In this document: piece after piece, positions 1 to 8,247 of the stretch | How positions within the stretch are numbered: position 1 is the stretch's first letter | Layout of the letters: every line of letters begins with the position of its first letter | Assembly (NCBI GenBank): GCA_964401455.1 | Contig: CAYNYI010000058.1 | Coordinates: 1 to 19,540 of the forward strand | Source: CAYNYI01 sp964401455 | GTDB lineage: Bacteria; Fibrobacterota; OXYB2-FULL-49-7; CAYNYI01 | Direction: 5' to 3' | Length of the DNA: 19,540 bases | Translations under genes and position numbers: made by a program | Notes under the pieces: generated by a model | What the model was told of the DNA's origin: nothing | Database searches by the model: none | The model's input: the letters and a program-made list of their open reading frames with translations, nothing else

Positions 1-33
1 CCCAGGCACCTTTTGGGGCGGGCACAGAATGTC
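1..33. other. IS/REP-like edge sequence
   Basis: This is the short non-coding stretch beyond the stop of the TPR gene. It contains CCAGGCACCTTTT, which resembles the CCTGGCACTTTTT found just beyond the transposase stop at the right edge (rc of about 19385-19397). Sequences of the type GTGCCTGG/CCAGGCAC often flank insertion sequences and REP-associated transposases, so this may be the edge of a mobile element lying outside the window. It is too short to prove. Confidence 0.25.
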
Positions 34-1890
34 TCAAGGTAAACTGACAGCCTCGCCGTATTTGAGACACCATAAAGCGTCTTCTTTTTTCCATACCGCC
101 TGTTCCGCCCAGTAAGTATCGGGATATTTTTCTATAAGCTTAGAATATTTTGAAGCCGACTCTACATACTTTCCTATATCCTTAAGAATATTTCCGCACT
201 GATACAAAGCATACGATTTGTCATTATTATTAGGGGATATAGACTCAGCCAGATTATAAAGTTCAAGGGACTTTTCCAGGTTCCCATGCTTCAAGTTGCC
301 GTCAGCAGCCAAAAAAGCCGATTGAATCGCGAAACTGCCCTTAGACGAGTCTGAAAGTGCTTGTTCAAGCCGCGCGAATGCTTTACTTTTTTCTCCTCTT
401 CTCATGAGAGACTTGCCTCCGGCAAATAGAGCCCGTACTTTTTCCGGTCCTTCAGAAGAGGCCCCAGCGCATCTTTCATAATGCTCTGCCGCTTCCTTAA
501 ATTTACCATTTTTATAATAAAGGTCTCCCAGAAGCATGAAGGCATCTTTTCGGATATTTTCAGGGAGGTAATTTTTTTTAAGAACATCCACAAGGTTAAT
601 CCGGGCTTTTTCATGCATTCCTTGTACATAATGTATGTATCCGTTTAAAACAACCGGCATTCCCTCGAGCATTTTAATATTCTCTTTATTAATTTTTAAA
701 AGAGCCGAAGAGGCAGAATTAAGGTCGTTCTCAAGCACTCTTGAAACCGCGTAATTATATGCCGCCGCGTCGGCCTTTCTTCCATTTTTATTCATTTCTC
801 TTTTAAAGGCGGATTCAGCTTTACTGTATCTGCCCTTTTGGAGCATTCCGGTGGCATCCCGAAAAAAGACATCGGCGTTTTCACCCTTAAAAACAGTTTT
901 AAAATATATCTCCGGATTTATTTTGTACTTTTCGAAATCGAGTTGCCATTCATAAAATTCCCTGCTGCCCCTGTCATTATTATCGGTATTTTCATTTTCC
1001 CGCAGATTGGAAAGGATATTGTCTATTTTGTTTCTTGCGATTGTTTTACCTTTTTCTGAGCCGGTAAGCCTTAGATACTCTTCATAATATTTTACAGCAG
1101 AGTCAGGATTTGATAATTCATTTTCATAAATCAGACCGATATAGAAATTCGCGTTGAAACCCATCGGTTTGTAGTTAAGGCTTCTCTTGAAATTATAAAG
1201 AGCCTTTTTTATTTCGCCTTTCTGCCGGCGAATGAGACCGCCGTAATAATAGGCACCGGGATGCCCCGGTTGTTTATCAAGGAGATTGTGTATTTTATTA
1301 AGACAGAGAGTGTAATCTCTGTTGGAATAGGCTGTTACTACAGGTTTCATTTCCTCAGAGACGAGATAGAGTGAAGTATTTGAAAGAACAGGACGAACTT
1401 CTTCCGCGCCTGTTTGCTCTGATTCATTACGAGAATTTACTCTCTCTGAACATGCAGGGTCAGCAATAAGGTTATTAACAAATTTACGGTTTTCTTTTCC
1501 AAGCTGTTCAATATTATTTATCTTTTTGACCGCAGCGCAGGCTTCTTTTTTTTCACCGTTTTCCTTGAGCGCTTTTGCAAGAAGAGCATTTAGTTCCGGC
1601 GAACCGGGACTAAATTTAAGGGCCTTTCCGAAATAATAGGCTGACATCCTGTAACGTTTCTGAGCCATCCTGATTTTGCCCATACGTTCAAAAACAAGAA
1701 GATTGTCAGGGTTATGAACCGCAATTCTGCGGTATTCTTCGAAAGCTTTATCGTAATTTTCACTTTGGAAATATTTGTCCGCCAGTTTCAGGCGCATTGA
1801 TATATCGCCCTGTGAATAAGATACTCCGGTAATGACAAGGCAAAGAATAATTAAAAGACGCGGCAGAGGTAAATATTTGATTAAAGACAT
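34..1890 (-). CDS. Secreted tetratricopeptide-repeat protein
   Basis: The 618-residue protein starts with a basic stretch and a hydrophobic core (about residues 10-24), with a plausible signal peptidase site near SYS/QG at 25-28, so it is probably exported to the periplasm. The rest is helical repeats of TPR type: clear units at about 31-98, 210-285, 455-485, 490-520 and 525-600, with the usual small/aromatic pattern (A..YF....Y..A...Y). A less regular, charged linker lies around 130-180 and 290-330. TPR arrays are protein-interaction scaffolds, seen in FCB bacteria in envelope assembly and secretion, but no specific partner can be named. Its ATG shares one base with the stop of the upstream zinc-ribbon gene (TAATG), so the two are probably translationally coupled. 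No enzymatic domain was seen. The fold is fairly sure; the role is unknown. Confidence 0.85.
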   Translation of the reverse strand: MSLIKYLPLPRLLIILCLVITGVSYSQGDISMRLKLADKYFQSENYDKAFEEYRRIAVHNPDNLLVFERMGKIRMAQKRYRMSAYYFGKALKFSPGSPELNALLAKALKENGEKKEACAAVKKINNIEQLGKENRKFVNNLIADPACSERVNSRNESEQTGAEEVRPVLSNTSLYLVSEEMKPVVTAYSNRDYTLCLNKIHNLLDKQPGHPGAYYYGGLIRRQKGEIKKALYNFKRSLNYKPMGFNANFYIGLIYENELSNPDSAVKYYEEYLRLTGSEKGKTIARNKIDNILSNLRENENTDNNDRGSREFYEWQLDFEKYKINPEIYFKTVFKGENADVFFRDATGMLQKGRYSKAESAFKREMNKNGRKADAAAYNYAVSRVLENDLNSASSALLKINKENIKMLEGMPVVLNGYIHYVQGMHEKARINLVDVLKKNYLPENIRKDAFMLLGDLYYKNGKFKEAAEHYERCAGASSEGPEKVRALFAGGKSLMRRGEKSKAFARLEQALSDSSKGSFAIQSAFLAADGNLKHGNLEKSLELYNLAESISPNNNDKSYALYQCGNILKDIGKYVESASKYSKLIEKYPDTYWAEQAVWKKEDALWCLKYGEAVSLP

Positions 1891-2279
1891 TATCTCTTTT
1901 TTAAATTTGTTATCAGTTTCTTGAGCTTACCGCCTTCGAAGTATACAAAAATATAATCATTTGTCTTTCCGGCTACGATACCTTTTTCGTCAAATTTCTT
2001 GTGATATATTTTCTGACCTATTTTATGCTCAGAATTAATATCATAGTCGCTTTCGATTTCCGATTTATTTTTAATCCAGTTTCTTGAGTCAACTATATTT
2101 TCATTATTGCATTTATGGCAATAAACCTTTATTGTATTGCTTGACATTTCGTTTATTCTTGTATTTGTTATTTCTTCGCAATGCCTGCAGTATAGATTCA
2201 GGCTGTCCCCCATATTAAGGTCACTGTGTAAGGTAATCGAGTCCTTTACTTCATCATACGGCATCTGCCTGTTTTTCAT
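1890..2279 (-). CDS. Zinc-ribbon plus PcrA-type Tudor domain protein
   Basis: A 129-residue cytoplasmic protein with two recognisable parts. Residues 31-57 hold two CxxC knuckles (C31/C34 and C54/C57), a zinc ribbon. Residues 86-129 (KIGQKIYHKKFDEKGIV, then a short FVYFEGGKLKKLI strand pair) match the small SH3/Tudor-like module at the C-terminus of UvrD/PcrA helicases and in CarD-like proteins. In PcrA that module contacts RNA polymerase, so a transcription-linked or nucleic-acid role is a reasonable inference, not proven. The start is supported by a strong ribosome binding site (GGGGAGG, 4 bases before ATG). It is the first gene of a two-gene unit with the TPR gene. No convincing -35/-10 pair was found for it. 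Confidence 0.75.
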   Translation of the reverse strand: MKNRQMPYDEVKDSITLHSDLNMGDSLNLYCRHCEEITNTRINEMSSNTIKVYCHKCNNENIVDSRNWIKNKSEIESDYDINSEHKIGQKIYHKKFDEKGIVAGKTNDYIFVYFEGGKLKKLITNLKKR

Positions 2280-2328
2280 GCTGCCTCCCCTTGAAAGTGT
2301 ACCTATAATCCCGAATACTTTAAAAAAT

Positions 2329-2347
2329 CTTAGATTTTCTTAGATTT
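2329..2347. repeat. Tandem repeat CTTAGATTT(T) x2
   Basis: CTTAGATTTT is followed at once by CTTAGATTT, and the first copy is part of the near-palindrome AAATCTTAGATTT. It sits 50 bp upstream of the zinc-ribbon gene in the divergent spacer, where an operator would be expected. It is small and could be chance in AT-rich DNA. Confidence 0.3.
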
Positions 2348-2445
2348 CCGGCAATATCGGTTGATTTTTTGATTTATTTTTTTATATTATATAATGTAAA
2401 ATATATACATTAGAAAATCAATGTTCAGTTTATTTTTAATAATAA

Positions 2446-2474
2446 TGGACAAAAGGGTAATTTTTGTATATATT
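2446..2474 (+). promoter_or_regulatory. Predicted promoter of the sigma factor gene
   Basis: TGGACA (2446-2451) and TATATT (2469-2474) are separated by exactly 17 bp; each hexamer matches the sigma-70 consensus at five of six positions. Transcription would start near 2481, giving a leader of about 59 bases before the ATG at 2540. The region is very AT-rich, so other TA-rich boxes exist nearby, but this is the best-spaced pair. Confidence 0.55.
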
Positions 2475-2480
2475 ACTATA

Positions 2481-2509
2481 TCAAGGTCTTTTAATAGTTT
2501 AAAACTTGA
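2481..2509 (+). promoter_or_regulatory. Hairpin at the 5' end of the sigma factor leader
   Basis: TCAAG (2481-2485) pairs with CTTGA (2505-2509), and TTTTAA (2489-2494) with TTAAAA (2499-2504), giving an 11-bp stem with a 3-base bulge and a 4-base loop. It begins at the predicted transcription start, so it could be an mRNA-stabilising 5' stem or an operator. The inner part is A/T only and weak. Confidence 0.3.
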
Positions 2510-2539
2510 AATTGTTCCCCCGAAAGGAAGGTCGAAATA

Positions 2540-3394
2540 ATGGCAGGCTCCGCAAGAAGCTCCGCGATTAAAGAAAATTCTCTGGAAAAATACCTCAAAG
2601 ACATAAGAAATAAAAAGTCATTATCTAAAAAAGAAGAACTGGAACTAGCCGTACGTATCCGAAAAGGCGATAAAGGCGCGCTTGATAAGCTCATTGGAGC
2701 TAATCTAAGATTTGTTGTAAGTGTTGCCCAGAATTATCAAAATCAGGGTCTTCCACTGGCCGATCTTATTAATGAAGGTAATCTCGGACTTATTAAAGCA
2801 GCAAAAAGGTTTGATGAGACTAAAAACTTCAAGTTTATTTCCTATGCGGTATGGTGGATAAGACAATCCATACTTCAGGCTCTTGCCGAACAGTCCCGCA
2901 TCGTTAAACTCCCCCTTAACAGAGTCGGAACTATCCATAAAGTGGGTAGGACTTCAAATAAACTCGAACAGAATTTCGGTAGAAAACCAAGCGTAAAGGA
3001 AATTGCAGGCGAACTTAAAATCGCCGAAAAGGAAGTCGCCGAAACCATGAGAATCGGAAATAGCCATATGTCTCTGGATGCGCCTGTTAAAGAAGGTGAA
3101 AAAAGCAAACTCGCCGACCTCATTAAAGACAGTAATACTATCTCCCCCGATGAATCCTCAAAGAGCGACTCTCTAAAAAAAGCGATTGACCGTACGCTGT
3201 CAACACTTACCACAAAAGAAAAACAGGTGCTTAAACTTTATTACGGCATCGACACCGATTTCGAGCATACTCTTGAGGAAATAGGAAGAAAACTTAATCT
3301 TACAAGAGAGCGGGTCCGCCAGATTAAGGAAAAGGCTCTTAAAAGACTCAAACATGCTTCGCGAAGCAAAAGTCTGCGGGTCTTCAAGCCTTGA
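2540..3394 (+). CDS. rpoD: Principal RNA polymerase sigma factor (short RpoD/SigA type)
   Basis: This 284-residue sigma-70 protein lacks the long acidic N-terminal region 1.1 and the non-conserved insert. Region 1.2 is at about 14-46 (SLEKYLKDI..., EELELAVRIRKGD). Region 2 is at 51-120, with the almost invariant NLRFVVSVA, DLINEGNLGLIKAAKRFD and FISYAVWWIRQSILQALAEQ blocks for core binding, -10 recognition and melting. Region 3 is at about 126-200. Region 4 is at 216-272, with the helix-turn-helix TLEEIGRKLNLTRERVRQIKEKALKRL that reads the -35 box. This compact form is the housekeeping sigma of Bacteroidetes, Chlorobi, Fibrobacteres and relatives. A good ribosome binding site (AAAGGAAGG, 8 bases upstream) fixes the start. 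The gene is monocistronic and ends 11 bp from the converging esterase gene. A non-essential group 2 sigma is possible but less likely. Confidence 0.93.
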   Translation: MAGSARSSAIKENSLEKYLKDIRNKKSLSKKEELELAVRIRKGDKGALDKLIGANLRFVVSVAQNYQNQGLPLADLINEGNLGLIKAAKRFDETKNFKFISYAVWWIRQSILQALAEQSRIVKLPLNRVGTIHKVGRTSNKLEQNFGRKPSVKEIAGELKIAEKEVAETMRIGNSHMSLDAPVKEGEKSKLADLIKDSNTISPDESSKSDSLKKAIDRTLSTLTTKEKQVLKLYYGIDTDFEHTLEEIGRKLNLTRERVRQIKEKALKRLKHASRSKSLRVFKP

Positions 3395-3400
3395 TTTCAT

Positions 3401-3418
3401 ACTGATTATTTAATCAGT
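3401..3418. terminator. Small convergent hairpin between sigma and esterase genes
   Basis: ACTGATT (3401-3407) and AATCAGT (3412-3418) form a perfect 7-bp stem around a 4-base loop, in the gap between two converging genes and overlapping the esterase stop. The T-run after it on the plus strand is weak (GTAATCTTCTTT) and absent on the minus strand, so termination may be leaky. Confidence 0.4.
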
Positions 3419-5538
3419 GTAATCTTCTTTACTGAGTATATTTTATCAGATCTGAATCTGACAAAGTATACTCCACCGGGGAATTTTCCTGCATTCCATA
3501 CATAGCATCCATTTATATATTCAGGAGATGCCACCCGTCTTCCGTGAATGTCAAGTATATCAATTTTCCCTTTAATTTCAGAATCGCTTTGAATAATTAT
3601 TTCCGGGTTAAAAGGATTCGGTGAGCATATTATATCATCAGATCCGGTACCGGATTTAACGCCTGTAAAATTTTCTATTTCGTCAGAAAATATTAAACCT
3701 GTTTCTGAATAGGTTAAAGTAACGGGCTCTTGAAGGCTGTAAAAAGCTGAGCGAAGGCTGTCTATGGTTACACTATATTCATCCGAACCCGCATGTGGTG
3801 TTGTTTTAAGAGTCATAATACCGATTTCAGGGACACTTACTCCCAGAACCTCAATACCGTTGTCTATTCTGAAATGAGAGGTATCCAATCCTGAAGTGTT
3901 AAGAAGAAGCGATGAAACATAATATATATTCAAAGTAGTATCGTTATATAGTTCAGCCAGGTAAGGCTCCGGCTCAGAAGGGGCGCTTTCCGTAACCGAG
4001 ACACTCAAAGTTTCAGAATACGCTGTAAGATTATCGAAGTCGACGGCTTCTATATAGTATTCATAATCGGTATTCAGAAAAACTTCATTATCCATGAAAA
4101 TCCCTCTTGAAGGCGAAAGAGCCGCGATTTTGGTCCCGTTTCTGTAAACACGGTATTCATAGGGCAGCTCTCCGTCAGATGCTTCCCTTATGTCTGTATT
4201 CCAGGAAAAAGTAACTGCTTTTGAACAGTTTTTTATCAAAGTCAAAGGGCCAGGAGAAAGCGGAGATACCTCGGGATTCACAAACTCTCCCGATATGCTG
4301 ATTATATGTTCTTCGCCGTTCAGGGAAAATTCAAGCCTTTTTTCCTCATCCGCGGTAATATTATAGCTTTTGGAAATTCCGGATGTGATATTTGAATCAA
4401 CTATTGTAAATTCGGAACCTGCACTGTAATATGGAGCTGTGAGGATATCGACAGTTTCATAAGACAAAGAGTCATCCCACTTCATATCGTAGTCATTTAA
4501 ATCTTTACGCTCAAGAAGCCCTGTATGTATTCTTTCTTTTTCAAAAGAATATATGCGCAAAGAGGCAAAATGCTCAAGGTTTGCTTCTGTATCGCTTTTC
4601 TTTTCATAACGGCTCTGCGAAACTATAAAACGGTTTCCGAAAATAAAGATGGTATCAGGAGTGTTTGAAGGATGATCATAGGGTTTAAGCCGGGTATGCT
4701 GCCATGAGAAAGGTGTGTTTCTGATCTTATCAAGCATTGTATCTATAAAAACAAGGCTTTGTTCTCGTGGAGTACCGCATCCCGGGATGCAGGATGTATG
4801 CCCACCTGATATACCGCCTTCAGGAAAAAATGAATGATGCGGTACACTTCTGTTTGTAAGTACAGTGTCAAATTTTACATTTGATGAATAAAGCATAGCG
4901 CCCTGGAATTCATTCATTAAAAGCGGAACAGAGAAAAAATTTCGGGCCCGTACATAATGCATATTCATTGTGAGAGCAGCGTATGTTAAAGATACTCCCA
5001 GGAGATCAGGAAAAGTCTGGGCCAGGTGAATTGAACCATATCCTCCCATCGAATATCCGGAGACAACCCTTGCGGTTCGCCTTGGTATTGTGCGGAAATT
5101 GGCGTCAATAGAATCAATCAACTCTTCGGAAAAATATTTCTCAAAGCTGTATCCGTCTGAGCCTCTGTAAAAACTGTTTCCTCTGTCATTCATGTCTCCG
5201 TCAGGAGCGACAAGAATAAACGGCCTGTTAAGTTTATTTGAAAGGTACGCCAGATCTGTATGCCACGGACCGCCTTCTCCGCAGTCCTCTTTGGGAAAAC
5301 TCAGCTGTCCGTGAAGTCTGTAGATAACAGGAAAACGCATGTCAATATTTTGAAAGTATTCCGGAGGCAGGATTATTATAACCTCCGGGCGGAAATCATT
5401 GTCTCCGCCCGGGTGGTTTACACTCTCAAAATACAGTTTTTCGGCTTTGAATCCGTTCGAAGCCTCCCAGAAAGGTTCCGATGTAAACGCATTTAACACC
5501 GCGCAACTCATCAGCGTAAGAATAAGAATACGCAACAT
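3406..5538 (-). CDS. Secreted esterase with Fn3-like domain and T9SS sorting tail
   Basis: This 710-residue extracellular protein begins with a signal peptide (about residues 1-17, cleavage near LNA/FTS). Residues about 45-280 are an esterase-D type alpha/beta hydrolase: the oxyanion-side HG (76-77), the nucleophile elbow GYSMGG with Ser163, and likely catalytic His in the 234-247 region (HHSFF or GGHTS). This family includes feruloyl, acetylxylan and cinnamoyl esterases; the substrate is not readable from sequence. A beta-rich stretch at 290-420 and an Fn3-like domain at about 424-516 follow. Residues 637-710 (SPNPFNP, DIHGRRV, GGVYFVRF, KKITLIK) are a type A T9SS C-terminal sorting domain, so the enzyme is probably released or anchored outside the outer membrane. 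It lies 4 bp after a GH94 gene, so it is probably co-transcribed and serves the same glycan pathway. Only a weak ribosome binding site precedes the start. Confidence 0.85.
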   Translation of the reverse strand: MLRILILTLMSCAVLNAFTSEPFWEASNGFKAEKLYFESVNHPGGDNDFRPEVIIILPPEYFQNIDMRFPVIYRLHGQLSFPKEDCGEGGPWHTDLAYLSNKLNRPFILVAPDGDMNDRGNSFYRGSDGYSFEKYFSEELIDSIDANFRTIPRRTARVVSGYSMGGYGSIHLAQTFPDLLGVSLTYAALTMNMHYVRARNFFSVPLLMNEFQGAMLYSSNVKFDTVLTNRSVPHHSFFPEGGISGGHTSCIPGCGTPREQSLVFIDTMLDKIRNTPFSWQHTRLKPYDHPSNTPDTIFIFGNRFIVSQSRYEKKSDTEANLEHFASLRIYSFEKERIHTGLLERKDLNDYDMKWDDSLSYETVDILTAPYYSAGSEFTIVDSNITSGISKSYNITADEEKRLEFSLNGEEHIISISGEFVNPEVSPLSPGPLTLIKNCSKAVTFSWNTDIREASDGELPYEYRVYRNGTKIAALSPSRGIFMDNEVFLNTDYEYYIEAVDFDNLTAYSETLSVSVTESAPSEPEPYLAELYNDTTLNIYYVSSLLLNTSGLDTSHFRIDNGIEVLGVSVPEIGIMTLKTTPHAGSDEYSVTIDSLRSAFYSLQEPVTLTYSETGLIFSDEIENFTGVKSGTGSDDIICSPNPFNPEIIIQSDSEIKGKIDILDIHGRRVASPEYINGCYVWNAGKFPGGVYFVRFRSDKIYSVKKITLIK

Positions 5539-5542
5539 GGAT

Positions 5543-7846
5543 CTACATCTCTACAACGATTTTGTGTGTACGGCCATCTGCGAAATCAGGAACAATATTT
5601 CCTTCAATTACTTTTCCGTCAACCGTAACACTCTTGACCCCTGTTTGCTTACCGTCCGGATTAAGAACTTCAACCTCATAAGTGGCGCCCTTATGATTAT
5701 AAGTAAGCCTTGCCCTGTCCCATTCTGAGGGCATACACGGATCCACAAGAATACCTTTATAATCCCCCCTTACTCCTATCATATGCTGAGTCAGGGCCCT
5801 GAAAAGCCAAGTGGCTGTTCCGGTTATCCACGAATAAAGGATTTCTCCCTTCCTGGGATGATCGGGACCGTAAAACATATTGGTAAGAACATAGGGAGGA
5901 CATCCCGATTTAGTTGAGGGGTTATCCGGGTTATCCGGAAGAAGTTTTTTGAAGCTCGAATAAGCTTTATCGCCGCGGCCTGCGACGGTGTCGGCGAGGA
6001 CTTTAAAAGATACTCCGTGGCTGTACGGAGCGCCGTTCTCCCAGAGTCCGGGTGTAATCTGGGAGATTCTTCCGACACCTTCATCTTTTTTTGTATATGC
6101 CGGAGTCAGAACCATTGAGCCATAATCGCATTCAAGGTCATTGTCAATAACATCTATAATGCTTTCATATCTTTCTCCCTTTGCGATACCGGCCATTATG
6201 GACCATGTCTGAGAATTAAGATATTTTTGTCCTTCTTTGTTTTCGGAAGATCCGACCTTTTCACCGGCGTCATTAATGCCCTGAAGATACCATTTACCGT
6301 CCCATCCTTTTGTTTGGACGGTTTCTGTAAGTTTTTCGCGGCGTTCAATCATTTCCTTTAAGACTGCTTCGTCCTTTTTAACATTTTCTATGATCTCAAT
6401 TGTATGATTTATCGCGAATATCATACCTATTGAAGTCCAGACCGACTCACCGGAACCCTTTATTCCTATCCAGTTAAGAGAATCGTTCCAGTCTCCAAAA
6501 TGGGCCTTGATAAGCCCGTTGGGACCGAGGTCTTCGGTGGAATGCCTGACTGCCTGGAGAAGATGCTCCCAGACCGTGGCTTCTCCCCCGTCAAAATACT
6601 TTACTTTTTCGTCAAGAATACCATAATCACCGGATTCTTTCAGATAAGTGTTAATAGTTGGCGGTATCCAGACAGGTCCGTCTGAATAATGATGTTCATC
6701 GACCGGATTCCAACCTCGAAGTGTATGCCCGTCGGCGTATTGATTCATGAGGCAGTCTATTATTTTTTGCCTGGTTCCTTCGGGGTCATAAGATGCGCTT
6801 CCCCATGCCGACTGCATAACATCGCGGAAACCACGTCCAGTATCTGTACCTACTTCTGTATGCAGCTGAATTTCTCTTTTTATCCATGTATTGAACATCA
6901 GATTTATACGCTCATCGGGTGTTTCAACTCTTACATTGGACATATCTTTGTCAACTTTGGCGCAAAGCTTTTTGTATTCTTCTTCTATTTTACCGTCTGA
7001 AAAAATATTTCTACAAATATCTCTTGTTGTTTCGGCTGAATTTGTCGCCCCGATAGCTATATTAACCGTTTTTTCCTCGTCAGGTGAAAGTTCAAAATCA
7101 ATCTCTAACGCACCAACCATATATTCGCTGACAGCCGAGGAATTTCTACATGAACCTTCGAGCACGGCTTCCGGTCTGGCAACCGATCCGTATTCACCTA
7201 TAAAACCTGTTCTTGCGCCGTCATACCCTGCGGGCTTGATATCTGAAGCTACAAAGCCGCCGAACCAGTCATGGACACCTTCGAGCGCGCCGTTTATAGC
7301 ATTTACCGCAAAAGATTCAGGATCATAATGAGAGTTCAGGCTTGAAGAATAATGGGCATATTCATCATACCCGTTCAAAATAAACTCCGCGAACGGGAAA
7401 AACTTTATTTTTCTATTAACGGATCCTTCATTTTTTAAAGTAACAGTCCAAATCTCAAGAGGCATTTCCTCCGGTACAAAGACACGCATCTTTGTACGGA
7501 TATTTCTAAAAACGGTATTGAACTTACTGTAGCCCAGGCCGTGACGGGCTTCAAATTCATCAAGTTTATTATTTACCGGATACCATCCCGGAGACCATAT
7601 ATCTTTGGACTCAATATCGTGCATATAGAAATGTCTGTTTTCATCCTTTATTATATCACAGCGCTGGACCGGGTGCATGTACTGCATTGTTCTCTCCATG
7701 AAAGCCCCACGTCCGGAAGCGCACTGGTTGACCGCTGTAATAAAATTATTGTTCCAGCAATAATTTATGAGCGGAAGTTTTGTTTTGTATTCGTCAATAA
7801 CAAATTCTTTCCCATCTTTCGTAAAATATCCATAGCTTGATTTCAT
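5543..7846 (-). CDS. GH94 glycoside phosphorylase (cellobiose/chitobiose phosphorylase-like), copy 1
   Basis: A 767-residue cytoplasmic enzyme with no signal peptide. Family GH94 cleaves beta-linked disaccharides with phosphate to give a sugar 1-phosphate. The N-terminal beta-sandwich (about 1-270) has GYFTKDGKEFVI and the WSPGWYPV...EARHGLGYSKF block. The (alpha/alpha)6 barrel (about 300-690) has GRGFRDVMQSAW (337-348), GGEATVWEHL (420-429), HFGDWNDSLNW (449-459) with the catalytic Asp in DWND (452-455), and the later SHG and ITGTATWL segments near the phosphate site. The C-terminal domain has GILVDPCMPSEW. It is clearly diverged from the second GH94 copy in this window, notably around the N-terminus, so the two should differ in substrate. 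Cellobionic-acid-type or other beta-disaccharide phosphorylase activity is possible. It leads a two-gene unit with the esterase. Confidence 0.87.
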   Translation of the reverse strand: MKSSYGYFTKDGKEFVIDEYKTKLPLINYCWNNNFITAVNQCASGRGAFMERTMQYMHPVQRCDIIKDENRHFYMHDIESKDIWSPGWYPVNNKLDEFEARHGLGYSKFNTVFRNIRTKMRVFVPEEMPLEIWTVTLKNEGSVNRKIKFFPFAEFILNGYDEYAHYSSSLNSHYDPESFAVNAINGALEGVHDWFGGFVASDIKPAGYDGARTGFIGEYGSVARPEAVLEGSCRNSSAVSEYMVGALEIDFELSPDEEKTVNIAIGATNSAETTRDICRNIFSDGKIEEEYKKLCAKVDKDMSNVRVETPDERINLMFNTWIKREIQLHTEVGTDTGRGFRDVMQSAWGSASYDPEGTRQKIIDCLMNQYADGHTLRGWNPVDEHHYSDGPVWIPPTINTYLKESGDYGILDEKVKYFDGGEATVWEHLLQAVRHSTEDLGPNGLIKAHFGDWNDSLNWIGIKGSGESVWTSIGMIFAINHTIEIIENVKKDEAVLKEMIERREKLTETVQTKGWDGKWYLQGINDAGEKVGSSENKEGQKYLNSQTWSIMAGIAKGERYESIIDVIDNDLECDYGSMVLTPAYTKKDEGVGRISQITPGLWENGAPYSHGVSFKVLADTVAGRGDKAYSSFKKLLPDNPDNPSTKSGCPPYVLTNMFYGPDHPRKGEILYSWITGTATWLFRALTQHMIGVRGDYKGILVDPCMPSEWDRARLTYNHKGATYEVEVLNPDGKQTGVKSVTVDGKVIEGNIVPDFADGRTHKIVVEM

Positions 7847-7931
7847 AATTAGGTTTTTTCCTTTCTTGTTCAGCAGTTTCTAAATGCGTTATATTCTTCT
7901 TTCGCTTCTTTTACAATGCGCCATTCCGGGA

Positions 7932-7982
7932 TTAGGACCGCGAGGGTATCTTGTAACGGCAGGCATAGAATATTTTGTTCAT
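7932..7982 (-). CDS. Possible 16-codon leader frame before GH94 copy 1
   Basis: ATG at 7982 follows an AAAAGGA ribosome binding site at ideal distance and runs 16 codons (MNKIFYACRYKIPSRS) to a TAA, about 85 bp before the GH94 start. It could be a regulatory leader peptide or the first part of a frameshifted small gene, because a neighbouring frame continues coding-like to 7870. No function is recognised and it may not be expressed. Confidence 0.2.
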   Translation of the reverse strand: MNKIFYACRYKIPSRS

Positions 7983-8174
7983 GATAATTCCTTTTTTACA
8001 TACACTCTTCATTGATATCTGCGATAAGATAATAAATATCATATCAGGAATCTACACGCAGTTAATACCCTAAGCAAGGACTTATCCATTTTGTGCCATA
8101 TTATGGAGTATAATAACTGCAGGTGAAGGTTCAGACTTGGAAGACCTTACTAAAAAATATTGTGTTAAGAGGTT

Positions 8175-8203
8175 TTGTAACGCTGACCATAATAAATTAT
8201 CTT
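8175..8203 (+). promoter_or_regulatory. Predicted promoter of GH94 copy 2
   Basis: TTGTAA (8175-8180) and TATCTT (8198-8203) are separated by exactly 17 bp. The -10 hexamer is identical to that of the cysteine operon promoter in this window. Transcription would begin near 8210, leaving a leader of about 38 bases with the ribosome binding site GGGAG before the ATG at 8248. The hexamers are moderate (four of six each). Confidence 0.42.
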
Positions 8204-8247
8204 TAAAACGTAAACCTTCACAAAAACCATAAATAAACGGGAGCGAC

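Larger units (their letters stand above)
7847..8247. other. Divergent intergenic region between the two GH94 genes
   Basis: This 401-bp spacer holds the control regions of both phosphorylase genes. On the minus strand a 16-codon frame (7982 down to 7932, beginning MNKIFYACRY) has a good ribosome binding site (AAAAGGA, 6 bases upstream). A 25-codon frame (7966-7889, MPAVTRYPRGPNPG...) and a third frame open to a TGA at 7870-7872 (ending EAKEEYNAFRNC) overlap it. These may be leader peptides or the worn end of a gene. On the plus strand a promoter for the right-hand GH94 gene is listed separately. TTGTAACG occurs twice (7951, 8175). No clear promoter for the leftward gene, riboswitch or operator was recognised. 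Confidence 0.5.

Noticed and set aside
3642..3655. Perfect 14-bp palindrome ATCCGGTACCGGAT
   Set aside because: It lies inside the esterase coding region in a linker before the sorting tail; a regulatory site there is unlikely and there is only one copy.
4777..4790. Perfect 14-bp palindrome GCATCCCGGGATGC
   Set aside because: It is inside the esterase catalytic domain coding region and is explained by the protein sequence; no second copy seen.
8014..8040. Imperfect dyad GATATC...ATATC between the GH94 genes
   Set aside because: Arms of only 5 bp with no matching inner bases in AT-rich DNA; not enough to call an operator.
7951..8182. Repeated TTGTAACG in the divergent spacer
   Set aside because: Only an 8-base direct repeat 224 bp apart, and the second copy is already explained as a -35 region.
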